Positions 14,909 to 23,903 of a DNA stretch of 64,000 nucleotides are shown here, one piece after another (position 1 is the first letter of the stretch; every line of letters starts with the position of its first letter). Origin of the DNA: Polaromonas sp. OV174 (GTDB lineage: Bacteria > Pseudomonadota > Gammaproteobacteria > Burkholderiales > Burkholderiaceae_C). A program made the translations under genes and the position numbers. The stretch lies in NCBI RefSeq assembly GCF_900112285.1, contig NZ_FOKZ01000019.1, positions 1 through 64,000 of the forward strand, written 5' to 3'. Under the pieces are notes generated by a model. It was not told the origin of the DNA. It searched no databases and was given only the letters and a program-made list of their open reading frames with translations.

Positions 14909-16480
14909 CTAGCCACCTGTGCCGCGTAGCCCTAGTCTTTTCGCCAGCCTGACCAGGTTGGCGCGATGCAGCCCCAGCTCGCGCGCCGCCGAGGCCCAGT
15001 TGCCCTGATGGCGCGCTAGGCTGGCTTCAATGCGTTGGCGCTGGTGCGCCTCCATCGAGGTCCGCAGGTCCACTGAAACCGCTGTCGGCTGCGTGTTGTC
15101 GCTGGCGTCAAGCGCTTCTGCCCTGGCGCTTGGCGCAGACAAATCAAGATGCGCCGCCGTCAGGCTGACAATGCGCGGCCGGGTGGCCAGGCCGGCCAGC
15201 GCTTTTAGCGCGCTGCGGCCCACCAAATGCTCCAGCTCGCGCACATTGCCGGGCCAGTCGTGCGCCAGCAGTGCCGCCTGCGCGCTGCCATCCAGGCGCA
15301 GGCTGCCCAGGCCCAGGCGGGAACGGTTTTGCTCCAGAAAATAACCGGCCAGCAGCAGCACGTCGTGGCCGCGCTCGCGCAGCGGCGGCACCACCAGCGG
15401 ATAGACGCTGAGCCGGTGGTAAAAATCGGCACGGTAGCGGCCGGCGCGCACCTCTTGCGCCAGGTCGCGGTTGGTGGCGGCGATCACTCGTACATCGACC
15501 CGGTGCTCGCGATCCGAGCCCAGGCGCTGCAGCTGCCCGCCCTGCAGCACGCGCAGCAGCTTGGCCTGCACCGCCAGCGAGAGCTCGCCGACCTCATCGA
15601 GAAACAACGTGCCGCCATCGGCCAGCTCGAATTTGCCGCGCCGCTCCGCCACGGCGCCGGAAAACGCGCCGCGCACATGGCCGAAAAGTTCGCTTTCCAC
15701 CAGCGTTTCGGGCAAGGCCGCGCAATTCAGGCTGATCAGCGGGCGCGCGGCGCGCGGTGAGGCAGCATGCAGGGCCTGCGCCACCAGTTCCTTGCCGACG
15801 CCGGTTTCGCCCAGCAGCAAGACCGTCAGCTCGCTGTTGCCGACGCTGGCGATTTCCTCCAGCAGGCGCTGGTGCGCCGCGCTCTGGCCAATCAAAGTGG
15901 GCGGCGCGCTTTTCTCGGCGGCCAGTGCGCGGTAGCTGTCGGCGCGCTGGCGCTCGTCCTCGGCGCGCAGGGCCAGGCCGGCCATGCGCTGCACCACGCT
16001 GACGGTGGCGCCGGCCAAGCTGGCAAAGGCTTGCAAGTCACCCAACTGCACCGCCGAAAACTGCTCCTTGTCCAGCGAATCCATGGTCAGCAAGCCCCAG
16101 GGCTTTTCCCCGACCAGCACCGGGCAGCCCATGCAGTCGTGCACCTCCAACTGGCCCTGCAGGCCCAGCACCAGGCCGTCGTAGGGGTCGGGCAGCTGGC
16201 TGTCGGCGGGAATACGCGCCGGGCCGCCGGCCTCCAGCAGCAAGCGCAGGCGCGGGTGCTCGTCAATCCTGAAACGCCGGCCCAGGGTATCGCCGCTCAG
16301 ACCGTTGACGGCCAGGGGCACCAGCCAGGCGCCGTCCAGCCGCAGCAAGGCCACCGCGTCGCAGGGCAGCAAGGCACGCAGGGATTCGAGCAGACGGCGG
16401 TAGCGCTCGCCGTCGGGCAGCTCGCGCGACAGGTCATCGACCAGCGGCACCAGCGCCTGCAACATCGGTTTGGCAATCAT
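14909..16480 (-). CDS. norR: Nitric-oxide-responsive sigma-54 activator
   Basis: A 523-residue bacterial enhancer-binding protein. Residues 20-170 form a GAF domain that in NorR holds a non-haem iron binding NO. The AAA+ domain has Walker A GETGVGKE (224-231), the sigma-54 contact loop GAFSGA (271-276) and Walker B TLFLDE (291-296). The C-terminus has a Fis-type helix-turn-helix [19 protein letters not shown]. The contact loop usually reads GAFTGA; Ser for Thr is a conservative change. It is divergent from hmp, the expected target. An upstream in-frame start is possible, but the ATG at 16480 lies in a repeat that looks like an operator, suggesting autoregulation. Confidence 0.92.
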   Translation of the reverse strand: MIAKPMLQALVPLVDDLSRELPDGERYRRLLESLRALLPCDAVALLRLDGAWLVPLAVNGLSGDTLGRRFRIDEHPRLRLLLEAGGPARIPADSQLPDPYDGLVLGLQGQLEVHDCMGCPVLVGEKPWGLLTMDSLDKEQFSAVQLGDLQAFASLAGATVSVVQRMAGLALRAEDERQRADSYRALAAEKSAPPTLIGQSAAHQRLLEEIASVGNSELTVLLLGETGVGKELVAQALHAASPRAARPLISLNCAALPETLVESELFGHVRGAFSGAVAERRGKFELADGGTLFLDEVGELSLAVQAKLLRVLQGGQLQRLGSDREHRVDVRVIAATNRDLAQEVRAGRYRADFYHRLSVYPLVVPPLRERGHDVLLLAGYFLEQNRSRLGLGSLRLDGSAQAALLAHDWPGNVRELEHLVGRSALKALAGLATRPRIVSLTAAHLDLSAPSARAEALDASDNTQPTAVSVDLRTSMEAHQRQRIEASLARHQGNWASAARELGLHRANLVRLAKRLGLRGTGG

Positions 16481-16590
16481 TTTGACTCTTTTATGTATCT
16501 TTTTGACTGCCAAATTAAAGCATCATTTTGACTCTTTTGTATTTTCATGGCGGCTAAGTCATTGATTCATATCAAGCGCCTGGGTGGCAC
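16477..16590 (+). promoter_or_regulatory. norR-hmp control region: three TTTTGACT sites and a sigma-54-like promoter
   Basis: TCATTTTGACTCTTTT occurs exactly twice, at 16477-16492 and 16523-16538. The core TTTTGACT occurs a third time at 16501-16508, giving three sites spaced 21 and 25 bases. NorR is known to need three enhancer sites between norR and its target in E. coli, so these are candidate NorR sites; the known GT-N7-AC consensus is not obvious. At 16585-16590 TGGCAC(G) matches a sigma-54 -24 element. The -12 element (GTGAG) is poor. Together they fit NO-induced, sigma-54-dependent hmp transcription. Confidence 0.55.
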
Positions 16591-16623
16591 GAATAGTGAG
16601 TAAGGAATAGCGGCCAAAAGCCC

Positions 16624-16664
16624 GGCAGACTGTCCGGCTTCGCATGGTGCGAAGCGGGTCTGCC
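16624..16664 (+). promoter_or_regulatory. hmp: Two-tier hairpin in the hmp leader
   Basis: GGCAGAC (16624-16630) pairs with GTCTGCC (16658-16664). Inside it CTTCGC (16638-16643) pairs with GCGAAG (16649-16654). It ends 15 bases before the hmp ATG, just ahead of the ribosome site CGGAG. There is no T-run, so it is more likely an mRNA-stability or translation element than a terminator. Confidence 0.5.
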
Positions 16665-16679
16665 CTTAACGGAGAACTC

Positions 16680-17861
16680 ATGCTGACCCCAGAGCAACGT
16701 GCCATCGTCAAATCCACCGTGCCCTTGCTGGAGAGTGGCGGCGAGGCGCTGACCACCCACTTCTACAAGATTCTGCTGGCCGAGCACCCCGAGGTCCGGC
16801 CCTTCTTCAATCAGGCCCATCAGGCCAACGGCGACCAGCCACGCGCGCTGGCCAGCGGCGTGCTGATGTATGCCCGTCACATCGACCGGCTGGAACAACT
16901 GGGCGGTCTGGTATCGCAAATCATCAACAAGCATGTGTCGCTGCAAATCCTGCCGGAGCACTACCCCGTGGTGGGCGCCTGCCTGCTGCGCGCCATTCGC
17001 GAAGTGCTGGGCGCCGACATTGCCACCGACGCAGTGCTGGCCGCCTGGGGCGCCGCTTACGGCCAGCTGGCCGACATCCTGATAGGCGCCGAGGAAAAAA
17101 TCTATGCCGCCACGGCCGCCGCCAGCGGCGGCTGGCGCGGTGCGCGCGCCTTCCGGCTGGTGCGCAAAGAGGTCGAAAGCGCGGAGATCACCTCGTTTTA
17201 CCTGGAACCACAAGACGGTGGCGCGCTGGCCAGCTTCCAACCCGGCCAGTACATAGGCCTGCGCCTGGTGGTGAACGGCCAGGAGATACGCCGCAACTAT
17301 TCGCTCTCGGCGGCGCCCAATGGCCGGGACTACCGCATCAGCGTCAAGCGCGAGCCGGGCGGCCTGGCCTCTGGTTATCTGCATGAGCAGCTGCACGTGG
17401 GCGACACGCTGGAGCTGTTCCCGCCCGCCGGCGACTTCGTGCTGGAAGGCGGCGACAAGCCGGTGGTACTGATCAGCGGCGGCGTCGGCATCACGCCCAC
17501 GCTGGCCATGCTGGACGCCGCCCTGCAAAGCCGGCGGCCGGTGCACTTCATTCACTTTGCCCGCAACAAGTCGGTGCACGCCTTTCGCGACGCCGTCAAT
17601 GCCCGCCAGGCCAAGCACGCCCAGCTGCAGCGCTTTTACGTCTACGACGAGCATGCCGACGAGCTGGATGCGCCGCACGCCACCGGCCTGCTCAGCAGCG
17701 CGCAGCTGGCCGAGTGCCTGCCCGCCTCACGCGACGTGGACGCCTATTTCCTCGGTCCCAAGCCCTTCATGCGCCATGTGAAGAAGCAACTGCGTGAGCT
17801 GGGCGTGCCCGAAGCCCAGACACGCTACGAGTTTTTCGGCCCGGCCAGCGCGCTGGAATGA
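16680..17861 (+). CDS. hmp: Flavohaemoprotein, nitric oxide dioxygenase
   Basis: A 393-residue three-domain protein. The N-terminal globin (1-140) has Tyr29 (B10) and proximal His85 in INKHVSL. The FAD domain has RRNYSLSAAP. The NAD domain has ISGGVGITPTLAM and the terminal YFLGPKPFM. It oxidises NO to nitrate with O2 and NAD(P)H in the cytoplasm. It is divergent from norR, and the intergenic region carries candidate NorR sites. The start at 16680 (CGGAGAACTC upstream) gives the canonical MLTPEQRAIVK N-terminus. Confidence 0.95.
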   Translation: MLTPEQRAIVKSTVPLLESGGEALTTHFYKILLAEHPEVRPFFNQAHQANGDQPRALASGVLMYARHIDRLEQLGGLVSQIINKHVSLQILPEHYPVVGACLLRAIREVLGADIATDAVLAAWGAAYGQLADILIGAEEKIYAATAAASGGWRGARAFRLVRKEVESAEITSFYLEPQDGGALASFQPGQYIGLRLVVNGQEIRRNYSLSAAPNGRDYRISVKREPGGLASGYLHEQLHVGDTLELFPPAGDFVLEGGDKPVVLISGGVGITPTLAMLDAALQSRRPVHFIHFARNKSVHAFRDAVNARQAKHAQLQRFYVYDEHADELDAPHATGLLSSAQLAECLPASRDVDAYFLGPKPFMRHVKKQLRELGVPEAQTRYEFFGPASALE

Positions 17862-17872
17862 GCGGCCTGCGA

Positions 17873-17940
17873 GTTGCTATGTTTTCAATAGCTTCTTGCG
17901 CTCGTCTGTATTGGGCTAATGGCCTATTTGGCTATAAATC
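17873..17940 (+). repeat. AATAGC-family dispersed repeat
   Basis: TTGCTATGTTTTCAATAGCT, TCTTGCGCTCGTCTGTATT and GGGCTAATGGCCTATTTGGC lie just after the hmp stop. The rest of the 310-base gap to 18171 holds no supported gene; it includes the ribosome site AGGGAGAA of the next gene and an AT-rich stretch near 18085-18110 that may be its promoter. Confidence 0.8.
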
Positions 17941-18171
17941 CAGCTAAAACAGCCTTTGCTGCCGGTCGTCAGCCCTGCGCTCACGACACGGCGGTAAACG
18001 CCGTTTTAGTGACAAATTACCTGTTTCCGGTCTTCGAGAAAGCGCAGCGGCTTGACGCGAGTGAGCGGCCAAGAGACCATCGATAACACTTAGTAACAAT
18101 AACAAAACGTACTAATGGGCGAGCCAGACGTCCTGCAAGCTGGCATTCAAATCGGGACTAGGGAGAACGCC

Positions 18172-18759
18172 ATGAAGATCAGCCAATGGTTTGGTTTTAA
18201 GAACCACAAAAAACCAACGCTCGCCGCAGCCCAGCCTGCCGCCGATGGCGGCCTGTCCACCATAGAAGAGGGCTCGCCCAACTCCTTGCGCCGTCAGCTG
18301 GTGCAGGTTTTACTGCGCGACGTCATGCGCCGCCACGGCATTCCCTCTGCCTGGATCGACTGCCAGCTGCTGGTGGTCTCCAGCCGCAGCCGCGGCGAAG
18401 GCATGTATGTGCGCCTGATCATCAAGCACTGGGATCCCCGTTTGCTGAACTATGCCCACGCCTTCCAGAACACCCTGATGATGGACATCTCGCGTTTTGA
18501 GCCCCAGTCCGTTCATTGGCTGTTCGGCGTCTCGTGGCAACTCGAACTCGGCAACGCCTGCCCCTATCAGGAGCTGCCCGATCGCTCGGTCTGGACAGAA
18601 CCGCCGCCCCAACCCGTGGAGCATTCGCACCAGGTGCAGCAGGATCTGGAGCGCATATTCGCCATTCGCGATGCCGACATGCTGATGCGCGGCGAAGCGC
18701 TTACAAACGACTTCATGGGCGACTATGCCCAGACACAACCCCAGGCCCTAACCCACTAG
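18172..18759 (+). CDS. Conserved hypothetical cytoplasmic protein
   Basis: A 195-residue protein from the ATG at 18172 with AGGGAGAA seven bases upstream. It has no signal peptide or membrane span. A central region (about residues 40-135) reads SLRRQLVQVLLRDVMRRHGIPSAW, CQLLVVSSRSRGEGMYVRLIIKHWDPRLLNYAHAF and MMDISRF, an alternating strand/helix pattern. The C-terminal third is Pro/Gln/Asp-rich. I recall similar unassigned proteins only in Comamonadaceae. The neighbour downstream is convergent, so it is monocistronic. Confidence 0.75.
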   Translation: MKISQWFGFKNHKKPTLAAAQPAADGGLSTIEEGSPNSLRRQLVQVLLRDVMRRHGIPSAWIDCQLLVVSSRSRGEGMYVRLIIKHWDPRLLNYAHAFQNTLMMDISRFEPQSVHWLFGVSWQLELGNACPYQELPDRSVWTEPPPQPVEHSHQVQQDLERIFAIRDADMLMRGEALTNDFMGDYAQTQPQALTH

Positions 18760-18767
18760 CAAAGGGC

Positions 18768-18792
18768 CCGCGGGCATTGATTTTGCCCGCGG
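18768..18792. terminator. GC-rich hairpin between convergent genes
   Basis: CCGCGGGCA (18768-18776) pairs with TGCCCGCGG (18784-18792) across a seven-base loop (TTGATTT). It is centred between two convergent stop codons, so it probably serves as a bidirectional terminator. There is only a short T-run in the loop, not after the stem. Confidence 0.6.
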
Positions 18793-18805
18793 CCGGATCA
18801 CACGC

Positions 18806-19315
18806 TCAATAGCTGCCGATGTAGTCTTTTTTGCCCACTTCCACGCCGTTGTGGCGCAAGATGGCATAGGCCGTGGTGGTGTGGAAAAAGAAATGTGGCA
18901 GGCCGTAGTTCAGCAGATAAGACTGGCCGCTGAAACGTTTTTCCTTGGGCGTGCCGGCTTGCGTGACGATCTCGCGCGTGGCGGCGTCGTCAAACTTGGC
19001 GACATCCAGGCCTTCAATAAATGCCAGCACGGTGGCGATACGCGCCTGCAGCTCGGCAAACGTCAGCTCGTTGTCTTCCAGCTTGGGCACCTCGACACCG
19101 GCCAGGCGCGCCGAGACGCTTTTGGCGAAATCGCTTGCCACCTGAACCTGGCGCAGCAGCGCAAACATGTCGGGGAACAGGCGGGCCTGCAGCAGCGCGT
19201 TGGGGTCGATTTTTTTGGCGGCAACATGGGCCTCGGCCTTGGCCAGAACCTGGCTGAGGCCACCCAGCATTTGCTTGAAAACGGGAATCGAGGTGGTGTA
19301 GATAGCGCTGGTCAT
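18806..19315 (-). CDS. DUF1993 family protein
   Basis: A 169-residue protein. It has the DUF1993 features: YTTSIPVFKQMLGGLSQVL at the N-terminus, then ARLFPDMFALLRQVQVASDFA, and near the end GLPHFFFHTTTAYAILRHNGVEVGK. The fold is a four-helix DinB-like bundle by family inference. The function is not established. It lies 182 bases downstream of the P450 gene on the same strand and could be the last gene of that operon, though the gap makes this uncertain. Confidence 0.9.
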   Translation of the reverse strand: MTSAIYTTSIPVFKQMLGGLSQVLAKAEAHVAAKKIDPNALLQARLFPDMFALLRQVQVASDFAKSVSARLAGVEVPKLEDNELTFAELQARIATVLAFIEGLDVAKFDDAATREIVTQAGTPKEKRFSGQSYLLNYGLPHFFFHTTTAYAILRHNGVEVGKKDYIGSY

Positions 19316-19497
19316 GGGAAATTTTCCTTAAGTCAATAAAGGCTGCGGACAGCGTGACGGCCAATGGCGACGGCGAACAAGACCGCTGATCGGTCCTGAT
19401 CGCCGCTGCGAAGACTTCGGGATTTTCACCGGATTCAACGACACGCACCTGAAGCGCTGCAATGGCCTGAAAACTGTGGGTCGATATTCCAGCGGGC

Positions 19498-21846
19498 TTA
19501 GAGCTCCAGCACCAGCCTGGTAGCGCAGGCACGCGAGCAGCAAGCCATCATCTTGGCGTTGGCCTCCCGCTCCGAGCGCGTCAGCACGACGTCGCGGTGG
19601 TCAACCTTGCCATCCAGAACACGCACCTCGCAGGAGCCGCAAAGCCCTTCTTCGCAATCACTGGGCACCTCGATATTCGCCTGGCGCAAGGCCGCCAGCA
19701 GCGTCTGGTTGGCCGGAACCTGCACGACGATGCCAGAGTCCTTCAGTTCCACTTCAAAAGCATGCTCGCGGGAGGGGTCCAGCGTTCCCAGAGTGGACTC
19801 GAAATGCTCTATGCGCAGCGAGTCTTGGGGCCAGGCAAGGCAGCAATCCTCGAGCGCCTGCAACATCCGCGCTGGGCCGCAGGCGTAGATCTGGGTATCT
19901 GGCGTGGGCTGTGCAAGCAGCGCCTGGAAGTCGTTACGCCGCCCTTCATCTCCGGCATAAACATGCAGGCGATCTCCGTGCAACTCGGCCAACTCGTCCA
20001 GGAAAGCCATGCCGGCGCGCTGGCGGCCGCTGTAATGCAGCTCGTAGTCCATGCCCAGTTCCCTGGCCCTGAGCGCCATGGCGCTGACCGGCGTGATGCC
20101 AATCCCGCCGGCAATCAGGATCACCTTCGCCAGGCTTTCATCGAGACGGAAGTGATTGCGCGGACCGCGAATCCTGAGCGTGTCTCCGGCGCTGACCCGG
20201 CTATGGATCCAGGCAGAACCACCGCGGCCATCGGCTTCCCGCAGCACCGCGATTTCCAGCACATTGGTTTCGGCCGGGTTGCCACACAGCGAATACTGGC
20301 GGGACAAGTCGGAGCTGCCACACTCGATGTCGATGTGCGAGCCCGGCGTCCAGCGCGGCAACGCCCTGCCATCGTGAGATGCCAGGCGCAGCTTAACAAC
20401 ACCCTGGGCGACCGTGGTGACGCTTTGCACCACCACCGGGCGGGTGATGTCGCGCCGGGATGGCTCACCCATGCGCACCGGCACCCGGGGCTGCAGCGCC
20501 TCAGGCTGACTGCGCTCCGGATTGCCCTGCGGATCCCAGCTCACCCACAGATGCTCGGGGCCGCGAAATGAGGTGTTGGGCAAGTAACTGAAGGCTTGCG
20601 GCATGAGCTTCATGTGGGGCAAGCGCCGGGTGAATTCCTCCAGGAAAATCTGCATCTCCATGCGGGCCAGATTCTTGCCCATGCACTGATGCGAGCCATA
20701 GCCAAAGGTGAGGTGATCACTGGCGTTGTCACGCCGGATATCAAACAAATCGGCATCGGCGAAGTGCGCTTCGTCATGATTGGCCGAGGAGGTCACGATC
20801 AGCAGCTTGGAGCCGGCGGGCAGCCTCACCCCATCGATAGTCACCTCCTGGGTGACCAAGCGTCGCCAGGCGGCAACGGAGCCGTTGTGCCGCAAACATT
20901 CCTCGACAGCATTGGGAATGAGGCTCGCGTCTTCGCAAATTTCCTTCCAGACCGCTGGGTGCTGCAGCAGCAGCTTCATGGCATTGGCCGTTGCATTGGC
21001 GGTGGTCTCGTGGGCCGCGACTATGCCCGCCATCATCATGGAGTGCAAGTAGGAGTCGGTGACCACCTCAGGGTGCTCCGCCTGTTTGCGAATGCCGTAC
21101 TGCATCCAGCCCGAGGCCGACGGGTTTTGCCGCATCTTGTCCAGCACCTTGCCGGCAAACTGCCAGAAGTTGCCCACGGCATGCGCCACGGCAACCTGCT
21201 CTTGCGGCTTGGGACGGCCCCAGGTATTGACGGTGTGGGCAATCGAATATTTGCGCAGCGTGTCCATGTCCTCCTCGGGCACGCCGAGAAAGTGCAGCGC
21301 CACGGTCAGAGGAATTTCCCACAGCATCTGGTCGACCAGATCGGCCTTGCCGTCGTTGATGAAGCGGTCTACGTATTCCCGGGCCAGCTGGCGCACCATG
21401 GGCTCGTGGTGCTTGAGCGCCTCGGGCGTGAAGGGCTCCATCAGCGCCCGGCGGCGCGGCATGTGCGCGGGCTCGTCTTCATTGACCAGGGTGCGGTTCA
21501 TGGCGTAGCCATAGGAGGCCAGCACCGCATTGGCTTCGTCGCCGGTCGGCGTGATTTTCTCCAGCGCATTGGAGGGGCTGAAGGTGATGTTGTCGCGGAA
21601 GATGGCCTTGATGTTCTCGTACCGCGTCACCACCCAATAGCCCAGCTTGGGGCTATAAAAAATCGGCTCCTGCTCGCGCGCCCAGCGCACATACTCCGGC
21701 GGATCCTGCTGATAGCCGTCCTCGAAAGGATCAAATTCAGCGGCGCGCTGACTGACGGGGCAGCCGGTCGGCGTTTGTTGCGCGGATAGGCGCCCGTGCG
21801 CAACGGGGCAGCCTGACGTAGTGGAAGGAGGAGAAAGCGTGGCCAT
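19498..21846 (-). CDS. Self-sufficient cytochrome P450-reductase-ferredoxin fusion (CYP116B-like)
   Basis: A 782-residue three-part monooxygenase. The P450 domain (about 35-440) has the I-helix AGIVAAHETT (273-282), E316xxR319 in EECLRH, and the haem loop FGYGSHQCMG with Cys388 as thiolate ligand. The reductase (about 465-680) has the flavin motif RQYSLCG, the nucleotide motif IAGGIGITP (578-586) and IYACGP. The C-terminal ferredoxin has CEEGLCGSC (Cys731, 736, 739) plus a downstream Cys769/770 for a [2Fe-2S] cluster. This is the class VII layout of P450RhF. Such enzymes hydroxylate or dealkylate aromatic and aliphatic substrates using NADPH. It follows the Bug receptor gene by 93 bases and is probably co-regulated by the IclR protein. 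Confidence 0.95.
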   Translation of the reverse strand: MATLSPPSTTSGCPVAHGRLSAQQTPTGCPVSQRAAEFDPFEDGYQQDPPEYVRWAREQEPIFYSPKLGYWVVTRYENIKAIFRDNITFSPSNALEKITPTGDEANAVLASYGYAMNRTLVNEDEPAHMPRRRALMEPFTPEALKHHEPMVRQLAREYVDRFINDGKADLVDQMLWEIPLTVALHFLGVPEEDMDTLRKYSIAHTVNTWGRPKPQEQVAVAHAVGNFWQFAGKVLDKMRQNPSASGWMQYGIRKQAEHPEVVTDSYLHSMMMAGIVAAHETTANATANAMKLLLQHPAVWKEICEDASLIPNAVEECLRHNGSVAAWRRLVTQEVTIDGVRLPAGSKLLIVTSSANHDEAHFADADLFDIRRDNASDHLTFGYGSHQCMGKNLARMEMQIFLEEFTRRLPHMKLMPQAFSYLPNTSFRGPEHLWVSWDPQGNPERSQPEALQPRVPVRMGEPSRRDITRPVVVQSVTTVAQGVVKLRLASHDGRALPRWTPGSHIDIECGSSDLSRQYSLCGNPAETNVLEIAVLREADGRGGSAWIHSRVSAGDTLRIRGPRNHFRLDESLAKVILIAGGIGITPVSAMALRARELGMDYELHYSGRQRAGMAFLDELAELHGDRLHVYAGDEGRRNDFQALLAQPTPDTQIYACGPARMLQALEDCCLAWPQDSLRIEHFESTLGTLDPSREHAFEVELKDSGIVVQVPANQTLLAALRQANIEVPSDCEEGLCGSCEVRVLDGKVDHRDVVLTRSEREANAKMMACCSRACATRLVLEL

Positions 21847-21939
21847 ATGAAATCTTCAATTCGCAATGAGGAAAGTGCCCCGGTCCTGAGCACGGCAAAG
21901 GCACTCATTGACACAGGGCATGACGCAAAACAGCTGGGT

Positions 21940-22908
21940 TTAATCGAGCGTGATCTTCAGGTCACGAATCAGCTTGTGCCAGCGCGTTGTTTCGCTGCTA
22001 AGCAAGGCGGCAAACTGGGCCGGCGTATTGCCGACAGGCTCAACCCCGAAATCCACCAGCCGCTTGTGCACGGCGGGTTCGTTGATGGCTGCCACCACCT
22101 TTTTGTTGAGCGCGGCAATCACGTCGGGCGGCGTGGACGATGACACCACCATGCCAACCAGCGCGGCGGCTTCGACGTTTTTGTAGCCCAGTTCGGCAAA
22201 GGTGGGGACGTCCGGCAGTTGCGCCAGGCGCGTGGCATTCGCCACTGCCAGCGGCCTGACCTTGCCGCCTTTGATGAAACCGGCACCGGCCGCGAGATCC
22301 ACCATCATGGCGGGCAACTGGCCACCGGCCACATCAGCCAGGGCGGGAGCAGCGCCACGGTAAGGCACGTGAACCATGAACAGCCCGGTCTCCGCCTTGA
22401 GCATTTCCATGGCCAGGTGATGAGGGCTGCCAGCGCCGGCCGAGGCGTAGCTGAAGCCACCGGGCTTGGCTTTGGCCTGGGCCATAAAGTCTTTTGCGCT
22501 GGTAATGCTAGACCCCGAACCCACCACCAGAATCATGGGGAAGCGGCCCATCAAGGTGACCGGTGCCAAATCCTTGGCTGGACTGTAAGAGAGGGATTTG
22601 TACAAAGCCGGATTGAACACCATGGTGCCATTGTCGGCCGACAGCACGGTATAGCCATCCGCAGCAGAGCGCGCCGTTTCCGCGGCCGCCAGCGCGGTGT
22701 TGCCGCCCGGCTTGTTGTCGACCAGAACGGGCTGCCCGGTCTGGGTCGACAGTGCCTGGCCCACGGTGCGCGCCAGAAAGTCGGAACCACCGCCTGCGGC
22801 ATAAGGCACCAGCCAGCGAATCGGCTTGCTTGGATAAGACTGCGCCATGGCGCTGGTAGTCATCAGCAAGGGCAAGGCCATCAGGCAAGAGGCCAGGTAT
22901 TTTTTCAT
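21940..22908 (-). CDS. Bug/TctC-family solute-binding protein
   Basis: A 322-residue periplasmic receptor. Residues 1-22 are a signal peptide ending AMAQ. The mature start SYPSKPIRWLVPYAAGGGSD, then ARTVGQ, DNKPGGNT and later HVPYRGAAPALADVAGGQ are diagnostic of the Bug family, greatly expanded in Burkholderiales. These receptors bind carboxylates or aromatic acids and may work with TctAB permeases; no tctA/tctB is nearby, so it is an orphan. It is first in the likely Bug-P450 operon and divergent from an iclR gene. Confidence 0.93.
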   Translation of the reverse strand: MKKYLASCLMALPLLMTTSAMAQSYPSKPIRWLVPYAAGGGSDFLARTVGQALSTQTGQPVLVDNKPGGNTALAAAETARSAADGYTVLSADNGTMVFNPALYKSLSYSPAKDLAPVTLMGRFPMILVVGSGSSITSAKDFMAQAKAKPGGFSYASAGAGSPHHLAMEMLKAETGLFMVHVPYRGAAPALADVAGGQLPAMMVDLAAGAGFIKGGKVRPLAVANATRLAQLPDVPTFAELGYKNVEAAALVGMVVSSSTPPDVIAALNKKVVAAINEPAVHKRLVDFGVEPVGNTPAQFAALLSSETTRWHKLIRDLKITLD

Positions 22909-22952
22909 CGTGTCTCCTTGGGGGTTGCGGTTTACGGGATTGGTAGTATATT

Positions 22953-22980
22953 TTGCGTAATCATAGTACGCAATGCGTAA
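22953..22980. promoter_or_regulatory. Palindromic operator for the IclR regulator
   Basis: TTGCGTA (22953-22959), seven bases, TACGCAA (22967-22973), then immediately TGCGTA (22974-22979). This gives one spaced and one contiguous palindrome sharing the central half-site. It lies in the 146-base gap between the divergent Bug and iclR genes, about 45 bases upstream of the Bug ATG. IclR proteins bind such imperfect palindromes as dimers of dimers. Confidence 0.7.
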
Positions 22981-23054
22981 TTTCAGACTCGTAATAACCC
23001 TGAGCTTTTTTCAGACCCAAGCCGCCAGAGGCGGCCGGCTTAACATCGACACCC

Positions 23055-23903
23055 ATGAAAAACCCGCCCGTACCCGCGCACAACAAAGCCAAACCGCCAG
23101 CAGAGGGGCGCGAACGCCGCCAGCGTGTGCAGTCCGCCGTCACCGGCATGGCGGTACTCAAGGGCCTGTCCCGCCTGGGCGGCAGGGCCAGCCTGACGGC
23201 GCTGGCCGCCTACATTGAAGAAAGTCCGGCCAAGGTGCACCGCTACCTGGCCAGCCTGATGGAAGAAGGCCTGGTTTACCAGGACAGCGGCTCGCAGCAC
23301 TACCAACTGGGCGGTGAAGCCATACAAATAGGCCTGGCCGCCATGCGTCAAGCCGATCCGATCCGCGTCGCCGAGCCTTCGCTGATCCGTCTGCGCGAAA
23401 CCCTTGAAGTCACCTCTTTCCTTGCGGTCATGGGCAACAAGGGCCCCACCATCATTCGCTTCGAGGAGCCAGGCTTACCCGTCACGGTCAACGTGCGCGT
23501 GGGCTCGGTGCTGTCCATGCTGTGGTCGGCCACCGGCCGCGCCTTCCTGGGCTTGCTGGACGAGTCGCGCGTGCGTGCGCTGGCGGAAGAAGAGCTGGCC
23601 CTGGCAGCGCCGGAATTGCGCGCCCAACTCAGCGCCCATGACCCGATTGGCCAGCTCAGGCAAGAAGTCCATGCCGCACGCTGCGCGGTGGTCAAAGACA
23701 CCAATTTGCGCGGCATCAGCGCCGTGGCGGCCCCCTTGTACGACTATGCCGGGCGGGTCTGCGCGGTGATCACGGCCCTGGGCGCCACGGGCGGCTTTGA
23801 TCCGTCTGCCGACGGCGAGATCGCGATTGCCGTGCGGCGCGAGGCCCAGGCGGCAAGCGCGCTACTGGGTCATCCCGCCGAGGCCGCCCCCGAGGGCAAG
23901 TGA
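23055..23903 (+). CDS. IclR-family transcriptional regulator
   Basis: A 282-residue protein. A basic leader is followed by a winged helix-turn-helix (about 25-90: TGMAVLKGLSRLGGRASLTALAAYIEES, KVHRYLASLMEEGLV). The effector domain (about 105-270) contains GNKGPTIIRFEEPG and the typical C-terminal GISAVAAPLYDYAGRVCAVITALG. IclR proteins repress or activate catabolic operons in response to small aromatic or carboxylic acids. It is divergent from the Bug-P450 genes and should bind the operator at 22953-22980. Its 3' end overlaps dusC by 34 bases, tail to tail. Confidence 0.93.
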   Translation: MKNPPVPAHNKAKPPAEGRERRQRVQSAVTGMAVLKGLSRLGGRASLTALAAYIEESPAKVHRYLASLMEEGLVYQDSGSQHYQLGGEAIQIGLAAMRQADPIRVAEPSLIRLRETLEVTSFLAVMGNKGPTIIRFEEPGLPVTVNVRVGSVLSMLWSATGRAFLGLLDESRVRALAEEELALAAPELRAQLSAHDPIGQLRQEVHAARCAVVKDTNLRGISAVAAPLYDYAGRVCAVITALGATGGFDPSADGEIAIAVRREAQAASALLGHPAEAAPEGK

